The notes: generated by a model from the sequence alone, not told the origin. Counted from the first letter of the stretch, positions 11,030 to 23,156 are shown. The stretch: DNA of 64,000 bases from Bubalus kerabau (GCF_029407905.1 NC_073627.1:46431001-46495000), one strand, 5' to 3'. Numbers and translations: made by a program.

Positions 11030-14000
11030 CAGTTCAGTTTAGTTGCTCAGTCATGTCCGACTCTGCGACCCCATGGACTGCAGCACACCAGGCCTCCCTG
11101 TCCATCACCAACTCCCAGAGTTCACCCAAACTCATGTCCATTGAGTCGGTGATGCCATCCAACCATCTCATCCTCTGTCGTCCCCTTCTCCTCCCGCCTT
11201 CAATCTTTCCCAGCATTAGGGTCTTTTTAAATGAGTCAGCTCTTAGCATCAGGTGGCCAAAGTATTGGAGTTTCAGCTTCAGCATCAGTCCTTCCAGTGA
11301 ACACTTAGGGCTGATCTCCTTTAGGATGGACTGGTTGGACCTCCTTTCAGTCCAGGGGACTCTGAAAAGTCTTCTCCAACACCACAGTTTAAAAGCATCA
11401 ATTCTTCGGTGCTTAGCTTTCTTTATAGTCCAACTCTCACATCCATACATGACTACTGGAAAAACCATAGCCTTGACCAGACGGACCTTTGTTGGCAAAG
11501 TAATGTCTCTGCTTTTTAATATGCTGTCTGGATTGGTCATAACTTTCCTTCCAAGGAGTAAGCGTCTTTTAATCTCATGGCTGCAATCACCATCTGCAGT
11601 GATTTTGCAGCCCAAAAAAATAAAGTCTGACACTGTTTCCCCATCTATTTGCCATGAAGTAATGGGACTGGATGCCATGATCTTAATTTTCTGAATGTTG
11701 AGCTTTAAGCCAACTTTTTCACTTTCCTCTTTCACTTTCATCAAGAGGCTGTTTAGTTCTTCTTTGCTTTCTGCCATAAGGGTGTCATCTACATATCTGA
11801 AGTTATTGATATTTGTCCTGGCAATCTTGATTCCTGCTTGTGCTTCCTCCAGCCCAGCGTTTCTCATGATGAACTCTGCATACAAGTTAAATAAGCAGGG
11901 TGACAATATACAGCCTTGACATACTCCTTTTCCTATTTGGAACCAGTCTGTTGTTCCATGTCCAGTTCTAATGGTTGCTTCCTGACCTGCATACAGGTTT
12001 CTCAAGGGGCAGATCAGGTGATCTGGTATTCCCATCTCTTTCAGAATATTCCACAGTTTCTTGTGATCCACACAGTCAAAGGCTTTGGCATAGTCAATAA
12101 AGCAGAAATAGATGTTTTTCTGCAACTCTCTTGCTTTTTCGATGATCCAGCGGATGTTGGCAATTTGGTCCCTGATTCCTCTGCCTTTTCTAAAACCAGC
12201 TTGAACAACTGGAAGTTCACGGTTCATGTATTGCTGAAGTCTGGCTTGGAGAATTTTGAGCATTATTTTACTAGTGTGTGAGATGAGTGCAATTGTGCAG
12301 TAGTTTGAGCATTCTTTGGCATTGCCTTTCTTTGGGATTGGAATAAAAACTGACCTTTTCCAGTCCTGTGGCCACTGCCGAGTTTTTCAAATTTTCTGGC
12401 ATATTGAGTGCAGCACTTTCACAGCATCATCTTTCAGGATTTGAAAGAGCTCAACTGGAATTCCATCACCTCCACTAGCTTTGTTCGTAGTGATGCTTTC
12501 TAAGGCCCACTTGACTTCACATTCCAGGATGTCTGGCTGTAGGTCAGTGATCACACCATCGTCATTATCTGTGTCGTGAAGATCTTTTTTGTACAGTTCT
12601 TCTGTGTATTCTTGCCATCTCTTCTTAATATCTTCTGCTTCTGTTAGGTCCATACCATTTCTGTCCTTTATCAAGCCCATCTTTGCATGAAATGTTCCCT
12701 TGGTATCTCTAATTTTCTTGAAGAGATCCCTAGTCTTTCCCATTCTGTTGTCTTCCTCTATTTCTTTGCACTGATTGCTGAGGAAGGCTTTCTTATCTCT
12801 TCTTGCTATTCTTTGGAACTCTGCATTCAGATGCTTATATCTTTCCTTTTCTCCTTTACTTTTCACTTCTCTTCTTTTCACAGCTATTTGTAAGGCCTCC
12901 TCAGACAGCCATTTTGCTTTTTTGCATTTCTTTTCCATGGGGATGGTCTTGATCCCTGTCTCCTGTACAATGTCATGAACCTCAGTCCGTAGTTCATCAG
13001 GCACTCTATCTATCAGATCTAGTCCCTTAAATCTGTTTCTCACTTCCACTGTATAATCATAAGGGATTTGATTTGCCCCAACCAGTAATGCTGAAGAAGC
13101 TGAAGTTGAACGGTTCTATGAAGACCTACAAGACCTTTTAGAACTAACACCCAAAAAAGATGTCCTTTTCATTATAGGGGACTGGAATGCAAAAGTAGAA
13201 AGTCAAGAACAGCTGGAGTAACAGGCAGATTTGGCCTTGGAATATGGAATGAAGCAGGGCAAAGACTAATAGAGTTTTGCCAAGAAAATGCACTGGTCAT
13301 AGCAAACACCCTCTTCCAACAACACAAGAGAAGACTCTACACATGGACATCACCAGATGGTCAACACTGAAATCAGATTGATTATATTCTTTGCAGCCAA
13401 AGATGGAGAAGCTCTATACAGTCAACAAAAACAAGACCGGGAGCTGACTGTGACTCAGATCATGAACTCCTTATTGCCAAATTCAGACTTAAATTGAAGA
13501 AAGTAGGGAAAACTACTAGACCATTCAGGTATGACCTAAATCAAATCCCACCATAGTTTGGCCCCAGGTAAATAGCAGGGAGGGAACACAGCTCCACTCA
13601 GAAAATTGTATTAAAGATTTACTGAGCATGGCCCCACCCATCAGAACAAGACCCAGTTTCCCCCTCAGTAGGTCTCTCCCATCAGGAAGCTTCCATAAGC
13701 CTCTTATCCTTCTCCATCAGAGGGCAGACAGACTGAAAACCACAATCACAGAAAACTAACCAATCTAATCACATCAACCACAGCCTTGTCTAACTCAATG
13801 AAACTATGAGCCATGCCGTGTGGGGCCACCCTGGACGGACAGGTCATGGTGGAGAGTTCTGACAAAACGTGGTGCACTGGAGAAGGGAGCGGCAAACCAC
13901 TTCAGTATTCTTGCCTTGAGAACCCCATGGACAGTGTGAAAAGGCAAAAAGATAGGACACTGAAAGATGAACTCCCCAGGTCGGTAGGTGCCCAATATGC

Positions 14001-14047
14001 TACTGGAGATCAGTGGAGAGGCTCCAGAAAGAATGAAGAGACGGAGC
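11030..14047 (-). mobile_element. BovB (RTE) LINE, rearranged: 3' part inverted relative to its 5' pieces
   Basis: Three BovB segments sit between copies of 'tgtcctt' (11023-11029 and 14048-14054). Segment 1, 11030-13075, is the 3' two-thirds on the minus strand: reverse transcriptase in two open stretches of 409 (12263-11034) and 220 codons (13049-12387), with the RT active-site box reading YVDD where the related copy at 31-34 kb reads YADD. Segment 2, about 13076-13550, is the end of the endonuclease region on the plus strand. Segment 3, 13551-14047, matches BovB 5' non-coding sequence, also on the plus strand but placed after segment 2. Segments 1 and 2 share the 12-bp 'aaatcaaatccc' at their breakpoints. 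Stops and a frame break show it is inactive. Confidence 0.85.
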
Positions 14048-15299
14048 TGTCCTTTAGAGATGTAAATGTTTGGAAAAGTAGACCAGAGAAGGGGGAAGGT
14101 ATTTTTGGATGAAGAAAACCATGTGAGGGAGGCCAGGATTCATCATGGCTTGTTTGGGCTTACACAGAACAGAAGGGCCTTATTGGAGTAAATCATGCAT
14201 GAGGACTAGCAGGAAAGATAGATAGGTGATCGGGGGTTAAAGTATGTGTGGTTTTCAAAGGCCAGTGGAATAGCGACACTTTGATGAGGTAGGTAATTGA
14301 GAGTCGGGATGGCTTTTGATCAGGTGAGTTAGGAAATGTAAAGAATGTGGAAGAAAGATGGCCTGCATTTGTATTACTGATATATTAATGAGAGGAGAGA
14401 CTGGAGAAGGGGGTAGAAAGTTGTGAACTAGGAAGTGTTTTGGTAAAAGTGCTATATTTAGGGGAAACTGGGAACAGGAAAGAATGAGTATTAAAAATGT
14501 CAGAGGAAGTTCGACAGAACTTGAATGATCAGTACAAAGGGTTAGGCAAAGATGGTTATGTTTTTTTTTTTTGAGCTTTTTATCCTGATGTGTAGAAAGA
14601 GTGTTCCTTATTGGTGAAAAATATCATAAATCCATTGGAATATAATCTCCAAGAATATAAAAGTAGGGAAAACGTAATACCTTGATCAGTAGTATCCCCT
14701 GACTTGGAATAGTGTCTCGAGTGTAGAAGTGCTCAAGAAATGCAACGAAGGGATGCAGGAATGCATTTAATATGTGAAAATTGAAGTAAATTTCACTTGC
14801 CATCTGTAAATTTAGAATGTGACCGTTTTTACCACCAAAGTGACTTTTGTGTTTTAAGAAGGAAAGTTAAAACCTTTATTTATTGAGAGACAGTGATAGG
14901 TCAGGTGGTCTGCCTAAGCACTTTCACATATATGATGTTGTTTAATTCTTACTGGAACCTTGAAGAGATGGTATTATTATCTCCCCGAAAGTGTTGACTT
15001 TTTCTAGTCTCCCAAATTATACATATTTATAAAATCATATTGTACATGGTGACAATGATACGTATCTGAGACTTGCTTCAAAATAATTAATGGGAAAGGA
15101 CAAGAGAGACTATGGAAAGGAGATGAGGTTGGGTGATGGGTTCACACACCAGATCACACTGTTGTCACTAATTCTGAAATGTTTCCATTTTTTAATAATA
15201 AAAAAAGGAAAGAAAAAAATCATATTGTTCATGGTGATATATACTGGCCTAACTGCCATTTTTTTAAATAAAATGAAACAATTTGAGCCTCCAGATAAT

Positions 15300-16290
15300 G
15301 ACCATAATGGATTATAACCCACAGAATAATACAATAATCCATGAGGTCACATTCATAAGAAACAGAAGGGAAAGTTTTTTCTTACAGGAGAATGCAAAGT
15401 AATATAGGAGAATAGATAGAAATAAAAAATCACCATCTAGCAGCCATGATAGCAATACTTGTTTTAGGCAAGAAGCTTGAATGGCTGCTAAACCTGATAG
15501 CCAAAAGTTTGATGAGAACCAGAAAATTTACAAAGTCTCAAAGTACCTCCTCATAAGATATTTTTTAATTAGAAAAAAATAACTTTACTGGAGAAACCTA
15601 GCACCACCTCCTCCAAGTGATGACAGTGCACGTCACAGTAGTGGGATAAATTGACATTATCTCCTTTTTGCTCTGGCACTCTGAGAAGGACACAACACTT
15701 CTCTCATATTCTGCCAAAAAAGCAGAGCCTGAAATTAATTGTGGGATAACATCATACAGACCCAGTTGAGAGAGATATTACAGAATAAACGACTTGTAGT
15801 CTTCAGAAATGTGAAGGTCATGAAAGACAAAGATGGAGGAAAGCTTCCAGATTAAAGGAGGCTAAAGAGATATGACAACCAAATGGAACATTTGATTCTG
15901 GACAGAAAAGATTTTTCTTTTCTATAGTGGATAATAGTGAGACATGAATAAGGTTTATAGATTACATAATAGCACTCTTTGGGGTGTTAATTTCCTGATC
16001 TTGACATAACTTGATTTAACTGTGGTTATGTAAGAGGATGATACTGTTTCTAGGAAATACATACTAGAATGCTTCAGGGTAAAGGGGCATCATGTTTGTG
16101 ATTTACTCTCATGTTTTTTTAAAAATTTTACATATATATATAGAATATATATATATAGAGAGAGAGAGAATAATAATGCAAATATGGTTAAATTCTAACG
16201 TGGGGAATTTGGTTAAAGGATAGACTTGAGTCCTTTGAATTATTTTTGCAATTTTTCTGTACATCTGGAATTTTCTAAAAATAAAATAAA
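15300..16290 (+). mobile_element. old L1 (L1M-class) 3' end
   Basis: The 3' untranslated region of an ancient L1 is recognisable by order: 'gagatatgacaaccaaatgg', 'ttgatttaactgtggttatg', 'aaggggcatcatgtttgtga', and the end 'ttttctgtacatctggaatt' followed by an 'aaaataaaataaaag' tail. No open reading frame survives. Confidence 0.65.
16130..16170 (+). repeat. (AT)n/(GA)n simple repeat
   Basis: Alternating TA runs interrupted once, followed by (ag)6. It lies within the L1 tail region. Confidence 0.85.
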
Positions 16291-17434
16291 AGAGCCAGAG
16301 CTGCTGGATTAGTCACCAGTGAATCAGTGAATTATTTTAATTAACTTACGTAGTGTTTGTGTATGCGGTGCTCGCTGACTTTTGGGATCGTCATGCATTT
16401 TCTGTATTACTAACGTGTCAAAATGGGTTATTCTCCTAGGGCTGTAACTAGTCTTCTAGTGAGACCATGAGCAAATCACTGTGGCTGGGTCCCAGGCTCT
16501 TCATCTGAAATTTCTTTGGGGAGCTGGATAGGTTGACTTCAGTACCTGGCTCCTAGCAGTTCTCTGATGATGGGCTCCAGATTCTCTGACTCAGGGAAAT
16601 GTTACCTTATTGTCAGACCCTTGAAGAAGGCCCAAGCCTTCTCACACGTGTAAATTGAAAGGATTGAAGAGTCAGAGCCAGAGGATGCCTGTTAAGCATC
16701 TGGGCTGCCTTCTATCAGCTGCAGCCGCTTGTTTCCAGCTCGCCCTCTGAGTTGTTTTGACCAGTACTCTCCCTTCCAGCCAGTCATTATTTTTCCACAG
16801 ACTTGACTTGTAGTTTTAGTCACACTTTCTTTTAGTCACTTATTTAGCAAAGCAATGTGACTTTCCTTGACTTTAACATTTTCCAGCTGTTTTATATTTA
16901 GACTTTTGAAAACTATAGTTTGCTATCACAGCAGAGATCAACAGGCAGGTGGACTGTTTTCCTCTAGAATCACAAAAGGATTTTAGTTGATAAGCATTTG
17001 AAAGTCTAATAATAGTAATCATAAGATCAGAAAATGATGGGAATGAAAGTCAGGTTTCAGAAAGAAAATTAAGAATTTAAGTTTGTACATTAAAAAAACT
17101 GCTAGGTTAGAAAATGTAACAGGAAAGTTTCTTTGCTCTTACTAACCCTTTAAGAAGAAACAGACACTCTGATCTTCTATTGGTAAGCATGTAAATTATT
17201 CTTTTTTGGCAGTAATATAACAATGTCTATTAAAAACAAAAAGATCATGTGTGCTAACTTGAGCTCCACTTCTAGGAACTTATCCTGTAGAGATTAACAT
17301 TGCAGCACTGTTCGTCATTAGGAGATTACATTAATAAATTATGACACATCACACACTGGATTCTTATACACTTATCAAAAAATAATGTAGGAAGCTTTTA
17401 AATATTAATATAAAATGCATTTATTATTACTGCT

Positions 17435-17625
17435 TTTAAAAATTGTGATAAAATATACAAAAAACATAACATTTTTTACCTTTAGTAAATATTCTGTTCA
17501 AGGGCATTAAATATGTTTGCAATGTTGTGTAACCATCACCACTTTCTACATTTAAAACTCCTTCTTCATTACCAACAAACACTCTGTATTTATTAAATAA
17601 TAACTTTCTCTTCCGTCTTCTGGGA
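17435..17625 (-). mobile_element. old L1 3' fragment
   Basis: Contains 'gtgataaaatatacaaaaaa', 'gtgtaaccatcaccactttc' and 'aaacactctgtatttattaa', the reverse-oriented wording of an L1M 3' UTR. Confidence 0.55.
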
Positions 17626-18031
17626 GATTTTTAAAGATTGTCATGGAATACTGCCCCAATACATACTTAAGTGATAAAAATTGTAAAATAGTATAAATAC
17701 TCTGATTCTACTGTAGTAAATTATTATAATATGCTAATACGAGTGTGGGAAGATCTGGGAGACTACACATATTAAACAGTTTATGGGGGATACTATGGGA
17801 GATTTTTACGTTTATAGTATATATATTTTAGTAATTTTTTTGTTTTAAACGGTGAACCTGTGTAACTTTTCTAAGCAGGAAAAAAAAAGATGTACTGAAA
17901 ATTGGTAATTTAGATGGCTCTGATCCTCTGATTTTAGGTAACAAATAACAGTACTTTGCTGTGTGGTTGCTAAATTTGAGCTTTCTAGAATCTGAATACT
18001 TTATTAAAGTAATCCTTTTTTCTTTTCACAG

Positions 18032-18090
18032 CTAGAGTTGGGAAGACATCACTGATTATGTCTCTAGTCAGTGAAGAATTCCCAGAAGAG
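18032..18090 (+). CDS. RHOT1: RHOT1 exon 2
   Basis: Encodes residues 13-32. Acceptor 'tttcttttcacag' precedes it and donor 'gtaggc' follows. The first two bases complete the Pro13 codon begun in exon 1, so the GTPase 1 P-loop is split by intron 1. It reads RVGKTSLIMSLVSEEFPEE: the GKT binds the GTP phosphates, and the effector/switch region begins at the end. Pro13 sits where Ras has Gly12, which is normal for Miro proteins. Length 59 nt (2 + 19 codons), ending in phase 0. Confidence 0.97.
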
Positions 18091-18327
18091 GTAGGCATTG
18101 TGATTTCTTTCCTACATTTAAATTTTTATCAAAATTGAGTTAAATGAAATACATTTTAGGTTTTTTTTTTGGTATGTGTTTCCTTTCTGATAGTTAATGA
18201 CTTTTGGAAAGGCTCATGTTAGTTTTTACAAGACATCTCTGAAATATAGGAGAAAGAGCCAAACCAGCTCTGAGTTCACATAAGGCCTTTTTGTTTCTTA
18301 CTTTTGACCTTGGCTAGGACATTTGTC

Positions 18328-18469
18328 TGCAGAAGGAAATGGCAACCCACTCCTGTGTTCTTGCCTGGAGAATCCCAGGGACGGGGGAGCCTGGTGGCCT
18401 GCAGTGTTTGGGGTCGCACAGAGTCGGACACGACTGAAGCGACTTAGCAGCAGCAGCAGCAGCAGCAGC
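18328..18469 (+). mobile_element. Bov-A2 SINE with exact 12-bp target-site duplication
   Basis: Runs 'aaatggcaacccactcctgt' to 'gaagcgacttagcagcagca' and ends in an (AGC)n tail. Flanked by perfect copies of 'aggacatttgtc' at 18316-18327 and 18470-18481. Confidence 0.92.
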
Positions 18470-18532
18470 AGGACATTTGTCATCTCTCTGCCTTAGTTGT
18501 CCCATCTGTAAAAAGGGAGCTGAAAGGGATAT

Positions 18533-18855
18533 TCAGTTCAGTTCAGTTCAGTTGCTCAGTCATGTCCAACTCTTTGCGACCCCATGAATCACAGCACGCC
18601 AGGCCTCCCTGTCCATCACCAACTCCTGGAGTTTACTCAAACTCATGTCTGTCGAGTCGGTGATGCCCTCCAGACATCTCATCCTCTGTCGTCTCCTTCT
18701 CCTCCTGCCTCCAATCCCTCCCAGCCTGAGTCTTTTCCAATGAGTCAACTCTTCGCAGGAGGTGACCAAAGAATTGGAATTTCAGCTTTAGCATCAGTCC
18801 TTCCAATGAAAACCCAGGACTGATCTCCTTTAGAATGGACTGGTTGAATCTCCTT
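18533..18855 (-). mobile_element. BovB LINE 3' end
   Basis: Opens with four 'ttcag' pentamers, the reverse of the RTE tail, then the reverse-oriented 3' coding end through 'ctcctttagaatggactggt', where it is 5'-truncated. The minus-strand stretch 18769-18560 still reads as BovB C-terminus (MRCLEGITDSTDMSLSKLQE). Confidence 0.88.
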
Positions 18856-19794
18856 AGGGATCATCTAAGCTGTGTAATTCTTTCTTAAAAATAAAATGTT
18901 TTTATAAGCCCCAAATATAGAACAGATGAGTATTCCTTTAGTTGAAGTAAGTATGAAATGTCTGGCTCCCCATCTGCCTTCTGTCTGACTCTCCCCAGTC
19001 TTTGAGACATCATTAGAGCCACTAGGATTCTGATACACGTGTTTGAAAATCTCAAATATTATCTACCTACATCATTTTACAAATAAAAAATCTAAGTCAT
19101 TCCACGTTTGCCTACCTGGAAGAATTGTTGTGGGTCTCAAATGAGATAAACTTACTAAAATACCACCAGAAGCATGGTGGCTTTGTTATCGCTGGCAATG
19201 TGTTTATTTACATGTTGGAAGATCCAGTATGGTGAACAGTTGCCTAAAGCATTATGTAAAGATATTGTTATGAGGGATGGGATCAATGCAAATGAGATAA
19301 AGATTATTTCTTTTTATTTTCTTTCTTCATATAATAGGTATTACTAGCGCCATGGTTTGCATTTATCATTTATTTGCTCGTGTTTAATTAGGAATACCTG
19401 TACAATTTCATTGTTCAGAGAGCAATTTAATGTATTATGTAGTAGTTATTTCAGTAATTACAATTGTCATATGACCATTGTTTCTTTCACTTTTTTTTCT
19501 CTTAAATAAGATAGTTAAATAAATCATAATTTGTAAAGTGGAGTATATTTTCATATGTGGTTTGTGAAATCAGCAACATTAATTATGATCACTTAGAGTA
19601 TAGTACCTAAAAGTTTTTTGTGATATTTTAACTTAGTTTAGAATTGTTATTTTATCATAGTCCTTTTGGGTGTGGATAAGGAGTTTTTTTAAATAATGGT
19701 GTTATTATGCTTAAGGTTTATATAGCCAAACATTTATCTTTTAGAAGAGATAAATTTTGATAATTTATTAATTTATTTGAAGATTTCTTTTTTT

Positions 19795-19878
19795 TTTGGC
19801 TGTGCTGAGTGGCATGCAGAATCTTAGTTCCCTGACCAGGGATGAAACCCGTACCTCCTGCATTGGGAGTGCAGAATC
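19795..19878 (-). mobile_element. ART2/CHR-type SINE, part 1 (split by RPL31 pseudogene)
   Basis: Reverse-oriented: 'ttttggctgtgctgagtggc', 'cttagttccctgaccaggga', 'tacctcctgcattgggagtg'. It stops abruptly at the T tract of the RPL31 copy; its expected end continues at 20331-20363. Confidence 0.85.
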
Positions 19879-20330
19879 TTTTTTTTTTTTTTTTTCGGTT
19901 CATTAACTTTATTGGACAGTCAGCAGTTAGTTCTCATCCACATTAAGTGTCTAGATTTTTGAAAGTTGTGACAGGCACGTAGGTAGCCCAAGTGTAGAGC
20001 TTGTTTAGTGAGTCTCATCTTAATTTCGTTTTCTGGACAGCTGCATACCAGTATGGGACATTTCCTTATTCCTTTGGCCCAGACAGCTCTGTTGAGCCTT
20101 GTCAGTGCGAACATCTGGGGTTCCCATCTCCTTCATGGCCAATTTCTGGCTTTCTTGGAGTGCCTGAGGGGCACACTTCTTGAAACCCACTCCATGGATG
20201 CACTTGTGAATGTTGATAGTGTATTCCCCTGGTCACCACCTCACTGATGGTGGATCAGCCCTTCTTCTAGCTGTCTTTCTTTGTGCGGGTGCCATCCTGC
20301 CGGATCGTAGTTGGAAAGGACAGGAGCACG
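19879..20330 (-). pseudogene. RPL31P: RPL31 processed pseudogene
   Basis: Intronless minus-strand copy of ribosomal protein L31 mRNA: a poly-A tail (T17 at 19879-19895), an AATAAA at 19913-19908, the stop codon TAA at 19929-19927, and a start region ATGGCACCC at 20295 preceded by 5' UTR-like 'ctttccaacta'. Between these, 369 nt correspond to the 125-codon L31 frame (378 nt), so small net deletions have shifted the frame. A recognisable stretch reads RLNRAVWAKGIRKCP. It is flanked by 'gaatctt' at 19874-19880 and 20331-20337, a target-site duplication inside the host SINE. Typical L1-mediated retrocopy with no sign of function. Confidence 0.92.
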
Positions 20331-20363
20331 GAATCTTAACCACTGAACCGCCAGGGCGGTCCC
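20331..20363 (-). mobile_element. ART2/CHR-type SINE, part 2
   Basis: 'cttaaccactgaaccgccag' followed by 'ggcggtccc' is the missing end of the SINE at 19795-19878, displaced by the RPL31 insertion. Confidence 0.85.
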
Positions 20364-20739
20364 TTGAGGTTAGGTCTTCACTTGCAGAATATCTTAAGCG
20401 TTCAACAAAATAGAATAAAACTACATTTTAGAAATCTAATTTTGAAACACTAAATTAATTTAAGTATTGTTTTGGGAGCTGAAGTGTCCTTAATATGTCC
20501 TTTGCCCACACAGGTATAAATGTGCTTTTATTTTATTTTTTTAGTGTTTTATCATATAGCTTTAGTATGTATTTGCATCTATTGTAAAGCACAAAGATAA
20601 ACATTTAAAATTATAATAAATACCTGTAAAGGTAAGCATGGGTGAAAGGGCTAATTATACATGAATTTACATAATCTAAAAAGTTTGATTTCTGATATTC
20701 AAAGGTTTTTCCTTCTTTTATATTTGTTTGCAAATGAAG

Positions 20740-20821
20740 GTTCCTCCCCGGGCAGAAGAAATCACCATTCCAGCTGATGTTACCCCTGAGAGAGTTCCAA
20801 CGCACATTGTAGATTACTCAG
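20740..20821 (+). CDS. RHOT1: RHOT1 exon 3
   Basis: Encodes residues 33-59 plus the first base of codon 60: VPPRAEEITIPADVTPERVP then THIVDYS. This is the switch I to switch II part of GTPase 1. The usual DxxG motif of small GTPases is replaced by DYSE, a known feature of the Miro N-terminal domain. Acceptor 'gcaaatgaag', donor 'gtagta'. Length 82 nt. Confidence 0.96.
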
Positions 20822-22827
20822 GTAGTAAATGTCTTCTTGCAGGTGAAGCTGTAGAGTTAATTTAAAAGTCCTTAAAAAGATACTTACTAAGCATTAAAAA
20901 ATGTTTTAGGAGGGGTGTCTCTTTCTCTCACAGTAAATGATTATTTACTCTTCTTGTCTTACCCCACACCCCACAAAAAGCCTCCACCTTGCAGTTCTCT
21001 GTCCCTAATTTACTAAGTTGGGTTCCATAATAATGAAAGGGAAAGGGGGATGGCAAATGACCAGATAAATCATAAGCCTCCTTGAATTAGCATATTTGCA
21101 GAGTTCTGTGTTATTTTGTTATCAGGCATTCAGGCATGGTGATGTAGAAAGAGTTCTCATGTGAAAATTTGTTGAGTTCTAAGTTTGTTTTTAATTCGTC
21201 AGAGTTTTTCCTAAAAAAAAGTTGAAACAGGTTGCTTACGTTGCATGATAATGGAAGCACATCTATATTGTTTTTAATAATGTAAGGTTTTTCTGCACAA
21301 TACTACTTACTTTTTAATCATTAAATTGTTTTGCTTTTTTCTGGAACTTCTTTTGGAAAGGAAGGGTCAGTTGTAACGTGTATCACTGATGTGGGCTCGG
21401 GCTGTTGATAATGGGGGAAACTATATGAAATCAGGAGGTATATGGGAAATCTCTGCCTTCCATTCAGTTTTGCTTTGAACCTAAAACTGCTCTGAAAAAT
21501 GAAATCTATTTTTAAAAATGTGTATAACCACATTGGTAATACTTTGTTTGGCTGAGCTGGTATCCCGTCCATTCTAAAAATGAAACACTAGAACTGTACA
21601 GTCTAATACCTGTGACTGTTGAACACTTAAAATGTGTCTAGTCTAAATTGAAATGTGCTCTAAGTATAAAATATAAGTGGACTTAGAAGACAGTATGAAA
21701 TAAAGTACAGGATCTCATAATTTTTCTGTTGATTACATGTTGAAATTTTAGTATTTTTGATACTTTGGGTAAATTAAAAAGTCATTTTACCTGTTTCTTT
21801 TTACTTTGTTTAAAGTGACTACTAGAAAATTTAAAATTCCATGTATGGTTTATATCACATTTCTGTTGGACAGTACTCTACTAGAAGCTGAGGGGGGTTG
21901 GATGCTTCCTGCTACTGTCAGTCTCATAACTAGCTCTATGTATAGAATTATTCTTTTTCAGTGTGTGTAGCTACATGTTTAGATTGACTTCAGTATTACA
22001 GTTGAAGCTTTAACTGCTTGATTATTCAACTTAGAGAAGATATTTGAAATGTGACCAGTTATTTAGCATTAATTGAGATACCATTGTACTCATTTGTAAC
22101 ATTAGTTTATATGTCAGAAATAACATTTTGAGGGGAAGCAGTTAACGTAAAGTGATCTAATATATCAATAATTGCTTTGCTCTTCGTTTGTTTACTTCTC
22201 TCTCCTCTCTCTCTCCTAGCTATGTATCATGCCCGTCCCCTGCACCTGTGGGATTATAGGCATATCCCTCCGTGAGACCAGTTCTAGCCAGAGAGATGGG
22301 CGAGTGAGGGAATTCTTGACTTTTCATTATCATGCTCTGGTTTTGCCTCTGGGGCCTGGTTAAGATTACTTCTATCAGATTTCTAGATCTTAAGCTTGTA
22401 TTTCCCAGACTCTCAACTGGCTTTTTGACCCTGTGTGTATAGGCTTTTTGTCTGGGCTTCTGACTCTTTAGTACCCAGTCTCCTAGCTTGAGTTTCTGAT
22501 CTCTTTTGCCAGTCCCTTGTCAGCTTTGGATCAGATGCTGGCCCAGATTGATCACACAATGCCTTGTGCTCTTCCCTGCCTGACTATCTTCATGTAGACT
22601 TGTCTCTCAGTGCCAGCCAGCTTCCTTATCATAGTTCCACTCTTTCCCTTCTCTGGCTTTCCCTTTTCTTTGCCACTTGTCTGGCAGTACATCTTGTAAA
22701 GGACATGAGAGGTAAGGGAGGTTTTGAGGGATGTTAGGTGGATGTCAGATGGATTTTAGCTTGGTTGTTCATTCATTTTTATGAAAGTGTTTAAAATATG
22801 AAAAAAACCTGACTTTGTCATTTGTAG
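20822..22827 (+). other. RHOT1: RHOT1 intron 3
   Basis: Mostly unassignable AT-rich sequence. A hAT-type palindromic relic is at about 21598-21895. 22180-22750 is a moderately GC-richer stretch with no recognisable repeat or exon. Confidence 0.8.
21598..21895. mobile_element. hAT-type MITE relic
   Basis: Outer wording 'gtacagtctaatacctgtga' on the left and 'ttctgttggacagtactcta' on the right are diverged inverted ends; the interior is AT-rich ('ttgaacacttaaaatgtgtc'). It resembles the Charlie-related element at 23806. Confidence 0.5.
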
Positions 22828-22871
22828 AAGCAGAACAGAGTGATGAACAGCTTCATCAAGAAATATCACAG
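22828..22871 (+). CDS. RHOT1: RHOT1 exon 4
   Basis: Encodes residues 60-74 (EAEQSDEQLHQEISQ), the switch II helix of GTPase 1. Acceptor 'gtcatttgtag', donor 'gtgagt'. Length 44 nt; its first two bases complete Glu60, and it ends in phase 0. Confidence 0.95.
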
Positions 22872-23156
22872 GTGAGTTAAAAAAAAATAATTCTAGGTTT
22901 GTTTGTGGGAGAACAGTGATGATCCTGTGTCTGCCATTTCCTTCTCTCACAGAGAGGGCTTTTTCAGTTCTTTAATGTCGCTGCTGACTTTGAGTATGTA
23001 TTTTTGCCATAAATCCTTTTGCTTTTAGAGGCATGCTAAGTTTTTTAATTTTCAATTTTTTTTCTCTGTTTGATTGAAATATATTAGCTAGCTGGTAATT
23101 AAATGCTGCATTTGTATTATTTTAAAATACCATCTATTTGTGAATTTTTCTTATAG

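Larger units (their letters stand above)
1..18031 (+). other. RHOT1: RHOT1 intron 1 (3' part)
   Basis: No coding exon of any gene is recognisable here. The sequence ends in a pyrimidine-rich acceptor directly before exon 2. Exon 1, which must supply the start codon and residues 1-12, is not found, and no GC-rich promoter-like stretch occurs, so it lies upstream of the window. Identified repeats are listed separately. Stretches 1-610, 1393-2200, 4462-5470, 5565-6815, 8700-9570, 10540-11020, 14050-15300 and 16290-17430 show nothing I can name beyond AT-rich intronic sequence; a weak MIR-like stretch lies near 14885-14995 and an old L1-like stretch near 8580-8700. Confidence 0.85.
18091..20739 (+). 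other. RHOT1: RHOT1 intron 2
   Basis: Contains a Bov-A2, a BovB 3' end and an RPL31 pseudogene inside a SINE (listed separately). The remaining stretches 18860-19790 and 20365-20730 are AT-rich with nothing recognisable except weak MIR-like wording near 19040-19160. Confidence 0.85.

Noticed and set aside
11017..11694. 225-codon plus-strand frame over BovB
   Set aside because: Antisense shadow of the BovB coding strand; similar shadows occur at 25408-26000 and 33313-34413.
11034..12263. 409-codon minus-strand open frame, the longest in the window
   Set aside because: It is the reverse transcriptase part of a BovB element with further broken BovB sequence on both sides; not a cellular gene.
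1..18031. RHOT1 exon 1 within the window
   Set aside because: I looked for a start codon followed by the expected 12-residue N-terminus and a donor in the right phase, and for a GC-rich promoter, and found neither.
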